The notes under the pieces: generated by a model | The model's input: only the letters and a program-made list of their open reading frames with translations | What the model was told of the DNA's origin: nothing | Databases searched by the model: none | Assembly: GCF_002013375.1 (NCBI RefSeq) | Contig: NZ_MAEW01000001.1 | Coordinates: 248,001-312,000 of the forward strand | Direction of reading: 5' to 3' | From: Mycobacterium sp. D16Q13 | GTDB lineage: Bacteria; Actinomycetota; Actinomycetes; Mycobacteriales; Mycobacteriaceae | Length of the DNA: 64,000 nucleotides | Position numbers and translations under genes: made by a program | In this document: positions 17,364 through 27,330 of the stretch, piece by piece | Layout: each line of letters begins with the position of its first letter | Position numbering within the stretch: position 1 is the stretch's first letter

Positions 17364-18589
17364 GTGCGTCGACCCGTCAAACGAGTCAGCCCACCGAAGT
17401 ACGACTCCCGGGGTCGGTACGCTCCCGACACGGATGGTCGCCGCGCTGCGGCCGCGGTTGAGGAGGCGGCGAGACTGCTCGCGAGCTCGCCAATGAACAA
17501 CAAGATCACTCTCGGCACAACGATCCGGGACCTGTGGATCAATCAATACCGCCCGTATCTGGTCAAGCAGGGGCGAGCCCAGAACACACTGGACGCCTAC
17601 GACCGCAAGTCGGAACGCTTTATTGAGCGCTTCGGCTCCCGTCGACTCTCCGAGGTTCCGACCACGGTCCTGGAGGCCTATCTCGCGGACTTGGCCGACA
17701 AGCACGGGCCTGGGTCCGCCAAGACGTGTCGCTCGGCCCTCTCGGGGATGTTCCGGTACGCCATCCGTATCAGCAGCGGCGCAGTGTCGGTCAACCCCGT
17801 GCGGCGAGGTGCAACTCGTCAAGGACGTTGAGCCCAAGGGCCGTACCGGCGGCGCTGGCCATATCGCCGCCGAAGACATGCGGTTCATCCTCGACGCGGT
17901 ACGCAGGTCTACTGCACCGTGCCCGCGGATCTTGTCGGCGTCCGAACGGCAGAAACCACCCAAGAGCTACACGCCGCCCACGGTCGCCGAATACTGCGAG
18001 TGCGGCTGACATGGCCGACTATGTGGATCTGCTGTACGGGCTGAATCTACGCACGAGCCAGGTACTGGGCGTGGTGTGGACCGATTTCGACCTGCACAAC
18101 AAGGTGTTCGTCCCGTCGGGGAAGATCACCCGCATCAAGGGCAAGGGTCTGGTTCGTGTCACCAAGGATGACGATCCGAAGAACCGCTTCCAGCCGATCT
18201 CGGTTCCTGAGTTCGCCATCAAGACCCTGGAGGCACGCAAGCGCACCCTGGCCAAGCGCAAGCTCGCATTCGGCGCTCCGATCGCCGACGAGTTCGCGGA
18301 CCTGGTGTTCCCGTCCGATGAATGGACTCCTCGCGACCCCACCAATGTCGCGACACAGTGGCGCCGCGTACGCGCGGCGTTGGGCATCGCCGAGGACATC
18401 ACCGCCCACAGCTTCCGCAAGGCTGGCGCGACCTTCAAAGACGATGCGGGACTCCCCATCCGAGTCATCGCCGACTCGCTCGGTCAAGCTGACATCAACA
18501 CCACCCAGAGGCACTACCTTGCGCGCGGAAAGCCCCACCCCGAGGCTGCCGCAGTGCTGGATCGCGCGCTCGAACGCCCCGCGAATTAA
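17364..18589 (+). pseudogene. Frameshifted tyrosine-family phage integrase
   Basis: Three consecutive frames together spell one integrase. The first frame (to about 17805) gives the SAM-like core-binding domain (TLDAYDRKSERFIERFGSRR). The second (about 17805-18000) gives a linker with VAEYC. The third (about 18000-18589) gives the catalytic domain: the first Arg in LRTSQVLGVVW, Lys in KITRIKGKGL, HxxR in HSFRKAGAT, and the nucleophile region TTQRHYLARG. Each junction fits a one-base insertion or two-base deletion. The usual GH before the tyrosine box is GQ here. It stands 77 bases from the 3' end of an intact initiator tRNA gene, a common attachment position, so it marks a decayed mobile element. 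Confidence 0.85.
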
Positions 18590-18612
18590 TGGTCCCATGG
18601 CGGAAAAAGGTC

Positions 18613-18660
18613 CAAAAAAAATACCCCAGGCCAGAAGCAATTAATGCCTCTGGCCTGGGG
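18613..18660 (-). terminator. Strong intrinsic terminator of the tRNA-fMet gene
   Basis: Read on the minus strand, a long stem with outer arms CCCCAGGCCAGA and TCTGGCCTGGGG, enclosing a further GGC/GCT-type inner pairing and a short AT loop, is followed by TATTTTTTTTGG. It starts a few bases after the tRNA 3' end and is one of the clearest intrinsic terminators in the window. Confidence 0.9.
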
Positions 18661-18666
18661 ACCTAG

Positions 18667-18740
18667 TAGCGGGGACAGGATTTGAACCTGCGACCTCTGG
18701 GTTATGAGCCCAGCGAGCTACCGAGCTGCTCCACCCCGCG
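18667..18740 (-). tRNA. Initiator tRNA-Met (CAT anticodon)
   Basis: 74 bases without an encoded CCA. The minus strand folds as a cloverleaf: acceptor CGCGGGG/CCCCGCT with an unpaired first position (C1 opposite U72), D arm GAGCAGCTCGGTAGCTC, anticodon arm CTGGG-CTCATAA-CCCAG and T arm with GTTCAAATC. The three G-C pairs under the anticodon loop and the mismatch at 1-72 are hallmarks of the initiator tRNA. The gene is intact despite the adjacent integrase remnant. Confidence 0.95.
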
Positions 18741-18872
18741 GTGGTGAACACAAGGTTACCGGGCGCAGTGCGTGGCGCCAAATCGTTAACCTGGCCTGCA
18801 TGTTCTCGGCACCGAGAAGTGGTTTCGTCCCTGCCACTTGCGCTTTCACGCGGTGGCAGGGACGACCCGTTT

Positions 18873-21839
18873 CTACTTGGCCTGTGTGAACTTGGTCATC
18901 GCGTCGTCGAGGCTCTTGAGGGCCTGTCCGTACCGTGCGAAGTCCCCACTCTTCTGGGCGTCCTTCACCTCTCCGATGGCCTTCTGAACCTCCTGCAGCG
19001 CGGCAGCCTTCGCAGAGGACAGATCCGCGGATCCTGCGGGCGGCGGCGCCACCGGAGGGACGATCGGAACACTCTGACCGCTCGGCGGCGGTGCGTTGAC
19101 GCTTCCGGGCTCGGCCGCCGGAGCGGTGGCCGTCGCACCGGCCCCCGGCCCGAACACCATGTCGAGCGCGTCCCTGACCGTGGTCGCATAGCCGACCTTG
19201 CCGTTGTAGAACATGCCCACACGGATCAGACGCGGATACGACGACTGATCACCCTGACCCGGCGAGGCGTACAGCGGCTCGACGAACAACAGTCCCCCAT
19301 TGGCCACCGGCAGCGTGAGCAGGTTGCCCCATTTGAGGATGTTCTGGTTCTTGATGATGCCGACGTGTGAGGACACCAGGTTGTCGGTGGTGATGGCGTT
19401 GTTCACCAACTTGGGGCCCTGCACTGTCCCGGGGACCGTCAAAACGGTTATCTTCCCGTACGTTTCGGGATCCGAGCTGGCACTGACATAGGCCGCCAGG
19501 AAGTCACGCTGGAAGCGGTTCAGCGCACTCGTCAATTGGAACGACGCCGAATTGTCATTCTTGTTAATGTCTTTCGCCACAATGTAATACGGCGGCTGCG
19601 ACCCGGTAGGCGCATTCGGATCATCCGGCACCTGCCAGAAATCACTGGTCGAGAAGAACGTCACCGGGTCATTGACGTGGTAGCGCGCCAACAGGGTCCG
19701 CTGCACCTTGAACAGATCTTCCGGGTAGCGCAGATGCCGCGCGAGATCCGAGGAGATGTCACTCTTCGGCTTCACCGTTCCCGGGAAGATCTTCATCCAT
19801 GCCTTAAGCACGGGATCCTTCTCGTCCTGCTGGTACAGAGTCACCGTGCCGTCGTAGGCATCCACCGTGGCCTTGACCGAGTTCCGGATGTACGAAACCT
19901 GCTGATTGGGCAGCGCTCCCCCGGTCCTGCCCACCTGGCTGTCAAAGGTGGCCTCCGACAACGACGTCTGCTGCGAGTACGGGTAGTTGTCCAGCGTGGT
20001 GTAGCCGTCCACGACCCAGACCATGCGCTTGTCGACGATCGCAGGGTAGGTACCACTGTCGACGGTCAACCACGGCGCCACCGCTTCCACGCGGCGGCTC
20101 GGATCGCGATTGAACAGGATCTTGCTGTTGTCGCCAATAACATTGGAGAACAGGAAGTTCCGCTCGGCATACTTCAGACCGAATACCGTCCGCGCCAGCG
20201 CGCCGCCGACGGGAACGCCGCCGGTGCCGGTGTAGGTGCTGTTCTTGGTGCCGGCATTGTTCTCGTAGTCGTACTCGCGGTCGTTGCCGTTCTTCCCGAC
20301 GATCGCGTAGTCGTTGGTGTCGCTGGCGATGATCGGGCCGTAGTACACGCGCGGCTGAGCCAGCGGCGCCGGGCCGTCGGACAGTACCTTGCCGCTGTCG
20401 TCGACGGCGTTCACCAGGAACTCCGGGTACCCGCCGTTCTCGTCCGGCTTGTCTGCCACTCCCCGCACGGTGTTGGCCGGTGCCGCGATGAACCCGTTGC
20501 CGTGCGTGTACACGGTGTGCCGGTTTATCCAGTCCCGCTGGTTATCACGAAGTTTGGCCGGATCGAGCTCGCGGGCGGCGACCACATAGTCGCGCAGCGA
20601 GCCGCTCTTGTCCTGGTACCGATCGATGGACAACGAATCAGGGAAGGCATAGAAGTTCTTGCCCTGCTGCAACTGCGTGAAGGCCGGGCTCACGATGTTC
20701 GGGTCCAGCACGCGAATGTTGGCCATCGTCGCGCGATCGGCGGCAACCTGCTTGGCCAGCTGCTCGCTCCCTGTGGGCGCCGAGGCCGTGCCGCTGTAGT
20801 CCCGGTACGTCACGACGTCATCTGTCAGGCCATAGGCATCGCGCGTCGCCTTGATACTGCGCGCGATGTACTCGCTTTCCTTCTGCGCCGCATTGGGTTT
20901 AACGCTGAACTGCTCGACGATGAGCGGCCACCCGGCACCGACCACCAACGAGGACAGCAACAGCAGCGCCAGGCCGATCGCGGGGATCCGCAGATCCTTG
21001 AGCACCAGGGCCGAGAACACCGCGACCGCGCAGATCACCGCGATGGCCAACAGGATCAGCTTGGCCGGCAGCACGGCATTGATATCGGTGTAACCGGCGC
21101 CGGTGAACGGCTTGCCGGCGCGCGTGTGAGAGAGCAGCTCGTACCGATCGAGCCAGTACGCGGCGACCTTGAGCAACACCAGGATTCCGGCGAGAGTCAC
21201 CAACTGGATACGGGCCGGACGCGACAGCGTGCCGGAACGACCGGACAGCCGAATTCCGCCAAAAATGTAGTGCACCAAGGCGTTGACGATCAGCGCGACA
21301 AACACGGCGATAAACAGGTAGGTCAGCACAAATCGGTAGAACGGCAGCTCAAAGGCGAAGAATCCGAGATCCAAACCGAATTGCGGATCCTTGATACCGA
21401 AGTCGCCGCCTTCCAGGAACAGCTGCACGGGCATCCAATAGCTTTGGGCCACAATGCCGGCCAGCACCCCGATGAGCACGGGAACACCGATGACGAAAAG
21501 TCGCACCCGCGACAAGATCAAAGCCCGGTATTGCGCCAGCGCGTCGCCAGGGCCCTTCGTGGGCACGAACACGGGCCGCGCCCGATACGCCAGCCCGATA
21601 CCCGCGAAAACCACGGCACCAACCAGGGTTCCGACGATCAGAAACAAGGTGAGCCGGGTCAGCAGCACTGTGGTGAACACACCACGGAATCCGAGCTCGC
21701 CGAACCACAACCAGTTGATGTAAGTGTCGACCAGGCGTGGGCCGATCAACAACAACACCACGATCACCAACGCGGCGGCGACCAGTCGCCGGCTCCGTCG
21801 GGTCAGTCGTGGCAGAGCCCCATTTGGCCGCATTCCCAC
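18873..21839 (-). CDS. UPF0182 family membrane protein
   Basis: 988 residues, matching M. tuberculosis Rv3193c in size, opening residues (VGMRP...) and neighbourhood. About seven hydrophobic segments lie in the first 320 residues (for example [16 protein letters not shown] and [17 protein letters not shown]). A large, probably extracytoplasmic domain of about 550 residues follows, and then a Pro/Ala-rich linker and a helical tail ([15 protein letters not shown]). The family is widespread in actinobacteria and its biochemical role is not known to me. The start GTG at 21839 is chosen by homology. The upstream neighbour, 117 bases away, is the Lon-like membrane protease. Confidence 0.88.
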   Translation of the reverse strand: MGMRPNGALPRLTRRSRRLVAAALVIVVLLLIGPRLVDTYINWLWFGELGFRGVFTTVLLTRLTLFLIVGTLVGAVVFAGIGLAYRARPVFVPTKGPGDALAQYRALILSRVRLFVIGVPVLIGVLAGIVAQSYWMPVQLFLEGGDFGIKDPQFGLDLGFFAFELPFYRFVLTYLFIAVFVALIVNALVHYIFGGIRLSGRSGTLSRPARIQLVTLAGILVLLKVAAYWLDRYELLSHTRAGKPFTGAGYTDINAVLPAKLILLAIAVICAVAVFSALVLKDLRIPAIGLALLLLSSLVVGAGWPLIVEQFSVKPNAAQKESEYIARSIKATRDAYGLTDDVVTYRDYSGTASAPTGSEQLAKQVAADRATMANIRVLDPNIVSPAFTQLQQGKNFYAFPDSLSIDRYQDKSGSLRDYVVAARELDPAKLRDNQRDWINRHTVYTHGNGFIAAPANTVRGVADKPDENGGYPEFLVNAVDDSGKVLSDGPAPLAQPRVYYGPIIASDTNDYAIVGKNGNDREYDYENNAGTKNSTYTGTGGVPVGGALARTVFGLKYAERNFLFSNVIGDNSKILFNRDPSRRVEAVAPWLTVDSGTYPAIVDKRMVWVVDGYTTLDNYPYSQQTSLSEATFDSQVGRTGGALPNQQVSYIRNSVKATVDAYDGTVTLYQQDEKDPVLKAWMKIFPGTVKPKSDISSDLARHLRYPEDLFKVQRTLLARYHVNDPVTFFSTSDFWQVPDDPNAPTGSQPPYYIVAKDINKNDNSASFQLTSALNRFQRDFLAAYVSASSDPETYGKITVLTVPGTVQGPKLVNNAITTDNLVSSHVGIIKNQNILKWGNLLTLPVANGGLLFVEPLYASPGQGDQSSYPRLIRVGMFYNGKVGYATTVRDALDMVFGPGAGATATAPAAEPGSVNAPPPSGQSVPIVPPVAPPPAGSADLSSAKAAALQEVQKAIGEVKDAQKSGDFARYGQALKSLDDAMTKFTQAK

Positions 21840-21956
21840 GTCGCTACGCTCCTCGTCGAGTGTTCAAGCACGGCTCAATTTTCGCGCTTCGCTTCTCAGC
21901 CCCACTGTAGCCGCAGAACAGCGGGCATCGTCCTGCATCGATGGTGGTGAGGTTGG

Positions 21957-22979
21957 CTAACAACTAGGCGGCTGATCACCGCGATTGAGGGCATTGAGCC
22001 CATCAACCGCTTCGGTCAAGGTGCCGACCTTGACCAGGGTCAGCCCCTGCCCACCGTCCGTCTTCGCCTCGGCGCAGTTGGCCGCGGGCACTAAGAACAC
22101 CGTCGCTCCAGCGTCTTTGGCAGCCAGCATCTTGTGGGTGATCCCGCCGATGGGGCCCACCTTGCCCTCGGCATCGATGGTTCCTGTTCCGGCGACGAAC
22201 TTTCCACCGTCGAGCTCATCGGGGGTCAGCTTGTCGATCACCGCGAGGCTGAACATCAACCCGGCCGACGGCCCGCCGATATTGGCCAGATTGAAATCAA
22301 TGGTGAACGGCGCCCACGGTGCCTGCACCACGCCGACCCCCAGGAATCCGTAGTCACGATCCCCGTTCTTGCCGAGGGTGATCTTCACCGTGCCACTGGG
22401 GGAATTCTTGCGTTTGTAGTCGAGCGTGACCTGGTCGCCCGGCTTTGTCTGCTTGAGCAGTCCGGTGAATTCCTCAAGCGTTGCGACCGGCCGCCCATTC
22501 ACGGCGGTGATCGCGTCGTTCTCGTGCAACTTGCCCTTGGACGGTCCGTCCTCGCTGATGGTCAGGACGGTCACGGCCGTCGGGTATTTGAGATACCCGA
22601 GCGCCGCGAACTCGGCGCTTTCCTCGGACTTCTTGAACTCGAGGTCGTTCTCCTTATCCACCTGATCCTTGGAGCGATTGGGCGGGTACACCGCATCGCG
22701 CGGGACCAACTGCTCACGACCGCTTGCCCACAACCGCAGCGCGTCGGCCAGCGTCAGGCCGTCACGCTGGGAAACGGTCGTCATGTTGAGGTGACCGGAG
22801 ACCGGATCGACCTTGGTGCCCTTGATGTCGACGACCTCCTTGCCCTCGACCTGACCGAGGGTGTTGAAGGTCGGGCCCGGGCCCAGAGATACGAATGGCA
22901 CGGTGATCACCGACATCAACAACGCGAAGGCGATGATCGGGACCAGCGCGACCAGCAGCGTCGCTACGCGGCGATTCAT
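21957..22979 (-). CDS. Membrane-anchored PDZ/Lon-like serine protease
   Basis: 340 residues. An N-terminal membrane anchor (VATLLVALVPIIAFALLMSVI) is followed by a PDZ domain around 115-200 (LTISEDGPSKGKLHENDAI) and a Lon-type proteolytic domain. The Ser-Lys dyad is visible: the serine in IGGPSAGLMFSLA near residue 239 and the lysine in GITHKMLAAKDAG near 283. It corresponds to Rv3194c. The protease domain should face outside the membrane; substrates are unknown. It is probably co-transcribed with the UPF0182 gene downstream. ATG start 22979. Confidence 0.88.
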   Translation of the reverse strand: MNRRVATLLVALVPIIAFALLMSVITVPFVSLGPGPTFNTLGQVEGKEVVDIKGTKVDPVSGHLNMTTVSQRDGLTLADALRLWASGREQLVPRDAVYPPNRSKDQVDKENDLEFKKSEESAEFAALGYLKYPTAVTVLTISEDGPSKGKLHENDAITAVNGRPVATLEEFTGLLKQTKPGDQVTLDYKRKNSPSGTVKITLGKNGDRDYGFLGVGVVQAPWAPFTIDFNLANIGGPSAGLMFSLAVIDKLTPDELDGGKFVAGTGTIDAEGKVGPIGGITHKMLAAKDAGATVFLVPAANCAEAKTDGGQGLTLVKVGTLTEAVDGLNALNRGDQPPSC

Positions 22980-23040
22980 GCCTGCACCCTATGGCAAGGC
23001 CTGATCAGGCCCCCGCCGGTAGTCTGGTGGTGGAGGTTCG

Positions 23041-23457
23041 ATGAGCGAGTACGCCCCCGTCCTGCTGTACGACGGCGTCTGCGCACTGTGCAACGGTGCG
23101 GTGAAGAAGATCCTGCGCGACGACAAGGTCGGGACGATGCGGTTCGCCGCGCTCGACAGCGAGTATGGCGATCAGGTGCTCGCGCGCCACCCCGAACTCG
23201 TGGGCGTCGATTCCTTCGTGATCGTCGACAACCCGGGCGAGCCCATCGAACGAATTCATATCCGGTCCGACGGAGTGCTCCGCATCATGGACTATCTGGG
23301 CAGTACCCGGCGGGCCGCCGTCATCGCGCGGCTCGTCCCACGCCCGATCCGCGACGCGCTGTACCGGCTGGTGGCACGCACCCGGTACCGGGTGTTCGGC
23401 CAGTACGACACCTGCCCGGTACCGCCGCCCGAGGTTCGCGCACGCTTCCTGGCCTGA
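23041..23457 (+). CDS. DCC-family (DUF393) thiol-disulfide oxidoreductase-like protein
   Basis: 138 residues with the N-terminal YDGVCALCNGAV motif, in which the D-x2-C-x2-C pattern defines the DCC family. The two cysteines resemble a thioredoxin-type active site, so a thiol/disulfide exchange role is assumed for the family, though few members are characterised. No signal peptide is present. The start ATG follows GGTGGAGGTTCG. It is divergent from the Lon-like protease gene and 80 bases upstream of the zincin gene. Confidence 0.82.
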   Translation: MSEYAPVLLYDGVCALCNGAVKKILRDDKVGTMRFAALDSEYGDQVLARHPELVGVDSFVIVDNPGEPIERIHIRSDGVLRIMDYLGSTRRAAVIARLVPRPIRDALYRLVARTRYRVFGQYDTCPVPPPEVRARFLA

Positions 23458-23537
23458 TCGCGCGTCACAAGCAGCGCGTTCCGCTGATTACGCCGTCAGC
23501 GTGATCCGGCCACCTCTACCAGCGGTACCGTGGAGAT

Positions 23538-24905
23538 ATGGCCGACCTCCCCTTTGGATTCGCTGCTGGCGACGACCCCGACCGTGAGCGGGGCGACGAC
23601 GCGCGACCGGGGTCTGGCTCGGGATCGCCGGGTGCAGACCCATTCGGCTTCGGATCTGGTGGATTCAATCCCGCCGATCTCGGCCAGATCTTCACTCAGC
23701 TGGGCCAGATGTTCAGCGGCGCCGCGGCCGGTGCGGCCAGCGGTCAGCCCGCGGGCCCGGTCAACTACGACATCGCCCGGCAACTGGCATCGAGCTCAAT
23801 CGGTTTCGTGGCTCCCATCACCGAGAGCACCACATCGGCCATCGCCGATGCGGTGCACCTTGCCGATACCTGGCTCGACGGAGCCACCGCGTTGCCCGCC
23901 GGCGCCACCCGAACCGCCGCCTGGACCGCGACGGACTGGGTGGACCACACCCTGGAAAATTGGAAGCGGCTCGTCGATCCTGTCGCCGAACAGATTTCGG
24001 GTATGTGGGCGGCGAACCTGCCGGAAGAGGCCCAGGGCATGGCCGGTCCACTGCTGGGCATGATGACCCAAATGGGCGGCATGGCCTTCGGATCGCAGCT
24101 CGGCCAGGCTCTCGGACAGCTGTCCCGAGAGGTGTTGACCTCCACGGATATCGGATTGCCGTTGGGCCCCAAGGGCACCGCGGCTCTCCTGCCGGCTGCC
24201 ATCGAGGCGTTTTCGGAGGGCCTCGAGCAGTCCAAGAGTGAAATCATGACCTTCCTGGCCGCTCGGGAAGCCGCGCATCACCGCTTGTTCAGTGGCGTCG
24301 GCTGGCTGACCATCCGGCTGATGGACACCGTCGAGCAATACGCCAAGGGCATCTCGATCGACATGAGCGCCATCGAGGAGGCCGCGCGCGGCTTCAATCC
24401 CGCCTCGCTGGGCGATCCGTCCGATATGGAACAGATTCTGTCCCAAGGCATTTTCGAGCCGAAGACCACACCGCAGCAGGAGCAGGCCCTGGAACGCCTG
24501 GAAACCCTGCTCGCTCTGGTCGAGGGCTGGGTGCAAACCGTGGTGACCGACGCGCTCGGCGAGCGCATCCCGGCGACCGCGGCCCTCAGCGAGACATTGC
24601 GACGCCGCCGCGCGACGGGCGGCCCGGCCGAGCAGACCTTCAGCACCCTGGTGGGCCTGGAGCTGCGGCCACGCAAGCTGCGCGAGGCGGCGGAGCTGTG
24701 GCGCAGACTCACCGATGCCGTCGGCACGGACAAGCGCGACGCGATCTGGGCACACCCCGATCTGATCCCCGATGCCAGCGACCTGGACAACCCGGCCGCC
24801 TTCATCGATCGCATCATCGGCGGCGACACCGACGCCGCTGATGACCCGATCGCACAGATCGAGAAGCTCGATCCGGGCAACCCCGAAGAAAACCGAGAAG
24901 ACTGA
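23538..24905 (+). CDS. Zincin-like metallopeptidase family protein (Rv3195-like, DUF2342)
   Basis: 455 residues. A Gly/Asp-rich, flexible N-terminus of about 60 residues precedes a helical body. The family zinc motif is represented by AAREAAHHRLF near residue 240, a divergent form of HExxH, and GISIDMSAIEEAARG follows. The family (TIGR03624/DUF2342) is restricted mainly to actinobacteria and is predicted to be a peptidase without proven activity. Position and size match M. tuberculosis Rv3195. The start ATG at 23538 follows GGAGAT. The gene precedes the ThiF-like gene by 81 bases, and a common job is plausible. Confidence 0.8.
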   Translation: MADLPFGFAAGDDPDRERGDDARPGSGSGSPGADPFGFGSGGFNPADLGQIFTQLGQMFSGAAAGAASGQPAGPVNYDIARQLASSSIGFVAPITESTTSAIADAVHLADTWLDGATALPAGATRTAAWTATDWVDHTLENWKRLVDPVAEQISGMWAANLPEEAQGMAGPLLGMMTQMGGMAFGSQLGQALGQLSREVLTSTDIGLPLGPKGTAALLPAAIEAFSEGLEQSKSEIMTFLAAREAAHHRLFSGVGWLTIRLMDTVEQYAKGISIDMSAIEEAARGFNPASLGDPSDMEQILSQGIFEPKTTPQQEQALERLETLLALVEGWVQTVVTDALGERIPATAALSETLRRRRATGGPAEQTFSTLVGLELRPRKLREAAELWRRLTDAVGTDKRDAIWAHPDLIPDASDLDNPAAFIDRIIGGDTDAADDPIAQIEKLDPGNPEENRED

Positions 24906-24986
24906 GAAATCTGACGCACACCCGTTCGGCGCTGGTCAGCGACTGAATCGGGCTGTGGATAAACGGGTTTCGCCCGCCTGCCGCGC

Positions 24987-25874
24987 ATGCCTGATATGCC
25001 ACAGTGGGCCATGTCCAGCGAGCCGACGTTCACCCTCGACCCGGCGCGTCCAGTCTTGCCACGGCCGGACGACGGGGTCCAGATCGGATGGATGCCGCGT
25101 CACGCCGTGATCGTGCGCCCCTCGGCGGCCGCGCCGGCCGTCGCGGTACGGCAGCTGCTGAACTCCCTAACGGACGAGCTCACCTGGGGCCAGATTCTCG
25201 ACCTTCAGTGCGTCAAGGACTTCCACGATACGGAGGACATTCGCTCACTGCTGGACGAGTTGGTCGACGCCGGCGCCGTCATCCGCCGAACCCGATCCAC
25301 TGCGGTCGCATCGCCGGTGATCCGGCTCGTCGGCCGCGGTCCGCTTTCCGACACCCTCGCCGAAGCGCTCCGGCATACCTCGGCGCGCATCCAGCGCTCA
25401 ACCCAATCGGCGCACGAAAAGTCTTGGCAACATGTCGATTTAGCGGTGCTCGCCGATGATCTGATCGCCGATACCCGGTTACTGCGGATACTTGCCGACG
25501 CCGAGGTGCCGCACCTGTCCGTCCGGGCGCGCGATGGCACCGGACTCATCGGGCCCATGGTTCTGCCCGGCATCACCAGTTGTCTGGAATGCGCCGACCG
25601 GCACCGGCGCGACCGTGACGCGCAGTGGCCCGCGGTCGCCGCCCAACTCACCGGAGCCGTCGGGGTCGCCGCGCCGGCCACGATCTTGGGCACCGTGGCG
25701 GTGGCGCTGGCGCAGATCGATCGGGTGCTCTCGGCCTTCCGCGGGCAGGCACCGGGACCGCTGGTAACGCTCAACGCGACACTCGAACTCGACCTGTCCA
25801 CGCACGCGTTGACCGCCCGGCACTGGACCGCGCACCCGCTGTGCCGATGCGGCGCCTACTTCACCGGAAATTGA
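24987..25874 (+). CDS. ThiF-like cyclodehydratase-domain protein (TIGR03882 type, Rv3196-like)
   Basis: 295 residues. The first 100 residues look like a winged-helix peptide-binding region. The rest resembles the E1/ThiF-like cyclodehydratase domain found in TOMM (thiazole/oxazole-modified peptide) systems. The zinc-binding cysteines are visible as TSCLECADRHRRDRD near residue 205 and HPLCRCGAY near the C-terminus. No nucleotide-binding GxGxxG loop is clear, as is usual for the leader-binding members, and no YcaO gene or obvious precursor peptide lies nearby. The start is ATG 24987; the in-frame ATG at 25011 is equally possible because neither has a good ribosome binding site. Confidence 0.75.
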   Translation: MPDMPQWAMSSEPTFTLDPARPVLPRPDDGVQIGWMPRHAVIVRPSAAAPAVAVRQLLNSLTDELTWGQILDLQCVKDFHDTEDIRSLLDELVDAGAVIRRTRSTAVASPVIRLVGRGPLSDTLAEALRHTSARIQRSTQSAHEKSWQHVDLAVLADDLIADTRLLRILADAEVPHLSVRARDGTGLIGPMVLPGITSCLECADRHRRDRDAQWPAVAAQLTGAVGVAAPATILGTVAVALAQIDRVLSAFRGQAPGPLVTLNATLELDLSTHALTARHWTAHPLCRCGAYFTGN

Positions 25875-25884
25875 CGAAGACCCA

Positions 25885-25917
25885 CTTTTTGTTAACTTCA
25901 TCACGACCGGGCATGAT
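25885..25917 (+). promoter_or_regulatory. Possible WhiB7-type, leaderless promoter of ABC1 copy 1
   Basis: TTTT (25885-25888) directly precedes a -35-like TTGTTA (25889-25894); 17 bases later comes CATGAT (25912-25917) as a -10-like element, with the ATG six bases beyond. This predicts transcription starting at or beside the start codon. The AT-rich tract abutting the -35 resembles WhiB7-dependent promoters but is short. The -10 is imperfect. Confidence 0.4.
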
Positions 25918-25923
25918 GTGCGC

Positions 25924-27273
25924 ATGGCAGAGATCCGTCGTGGCCGCGCCGCACGCGCCGCAAAACTCGCATCGCTTCCGGCCGGGATCGCGGGCCGCGC
26001 CGCACTCGGTGTGGGTAAACGGATCGCCGGGAAATCCAAAGACGAAGTGAACGCCGAACTCGTCGAGAAGGCCGCCGAACAGCTGTTCCAGGTGCTCGGC
26101 GAGCTCAAGGGCGCGGCCATGAAGATCGGCCAAATGCTCTCGGTCATGGAGGCCGCGATTCCCCCGGAGTTCGGGGAGCCCTACCGGGAAGCACTGACCA
26201 AGCTGCAGAGCGATGCTCCGCCGCTGCCCGCCGACAAGGTCCACCGGGTCCTCGATGCGCAGCTGGGCACGAAGTGGCGCGAGCGCTTCCAGTCCTTCGA
26301 CGACACACCCGTCGCCTCGGCCAGCATCGGCCAGGTGCACAAGGCCATCTGGAAGGACGGCCGTGCCGTCGCGGTCAAGGTGCAGTACCCGGGCGCCGAC
26401 GAGGCCGTCCGCTCGGACCTCAAGACCATTCAGCGGCTCTCGTCGTTGTTCAAACAGGTGGCCCCGGGCGCCGATATCAAGGCCATCGTCGACGAACTCA
26501 TCGAGCGCACCGAAGAAGAACTCGACTACCGCATCGAGGCCACCAACCAGCGCACCTTCGCCAAGGCCTTCAAGGACGACCCCGAGTTCTACGTGCCATC
26601 GGTCGTGGCCTCCTCCCCCAAGGTGATCATCACCGAGTGGATGCAGGGCCGGAAGCTCTCGGAGATCATCGCCAAGGGCACCGAGGAAGAGCGCAGCAAT
26701 TGCGCGCATTTCCTCCTCGAGTTCAGCATCAGCTCGCCGTACCGGTGCGGACTGCTGCACGCCGACACCCACCCCGGAAACTTCATGCTGTTGGAGGATG
26801 GCCGGTTCGGTGTCATGGACTTCGGTGCCTGCGCCGCTCACGAGGGTGGCCTCCCGGCCGGTTTCGGGCCGATCCTGCGTCTGGCTCGCGATGAGAAGTG
26901 GGAAGAGCTGACCGAGGTGCTGCGTTCGGAGGGCTTCATCCCACCGAGTGCGACCTCCGTCTCTCATGAGGAGGTCAACTCCTACCTTGAGCCCTATATC
27001 GAGCCGCTCAACCACGAGACATTCCACTTCAGCCGTAAATGGCTGCAACGGCTCACCGCCAAGGCCACCGATTTCCGCAGCGAGGAGTTCCTCGAGTCGT
27101 TCAAGACCAGCCGGCAGATGAACCTGCCGCCCAACTACCTGATGTTCTTCCGGGTCCTGGGCGGCCTCATCGGCATCGCGGCACAGCTCGATGCCCCGGT
27201 GGATTACGCGGCCATCATCGACAAGTGGGTGCCGGGTTTCCACGAGGACAGCAAGGCACCGGCCGCCACGTAG
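25924..27273 (+). CDS. ABC1/UbiB-type atypical kinase, tandem copy 1
   Basis: 449 residues of the ABC1/ADCK/UbiB family. KIGQMLS near residue 66 is the KxGQ motif unique to the family, ASASIGQVHKA near 135 is its Ala-rich nucleotide loop, AVKVQYPG carries the ATP-contacting lysine, HADTHPGNF near 278 is the catalytic loop and MDFGA the metal-binding DFG. Such proteins act in quinone or lipid metabolism as ATPases or kinases. The single M. tuberculosis homologue, Rv3197, has been linked to antibiotic tolerance with whiB7. Three copies stand here in tandem. The start ATG has no ribosome binding site and may be leaderless. Confidence 0.88.
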   Translation: MAEIRRGRAARAAKLASLPAGIAGRAALGVGKRIAGKSKDEVNAELVEKAAEQLFQVLGELKGAAMKIGQMLSVMEAAIPPEFGEPYREALTKLQSDAPPLPADKVHRVLDAQLGTKWRERFQSFDDTPVASASIGQVHKAIWKDGRAVAVKVQYPGADEAVRSDLKTIQRLSSLFKQVAPGADIKAIVDELIERTEEELDYRIEATNQRTFAKAFKDDPEFYVPSVVASSPKVIITEWMQGRKLSEIIAKGTEEERSNCAHFLLEFSISSPYRCGLLHADTHPGNFMLLEDGRFGVMDFGACAAHEGGLPAGFGPILRLARDEKWEELTEVLRSEGFIPPSATSVSHEEVNSYLEPYIEPLNHETFHFSRKWLQRLTAKATDFRSEEFLESFKTSRQMNLPPNYLMFFRVLGGLIGIAAQLDAPVDYAAIIDKWVPGFHEDSKAPAAT

Positions 27274-27330
27274 GCGAAAAAGAAAACCTGCGTTGTCAGA
27301 CCCGCCTGGCCCTCCGGCATGATGTAACGC

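Noticed and set aside
19536..21950. 804-codon open frame on the plus strand opposite the UPF0182 gene
   Set aside because: It is the antisense shadow of a conserved 988-residue membrane protein. The predicted protein is rich in Arg/Gln/His, as expected from reversed high-GC codons, and it has no ribosome binding site.
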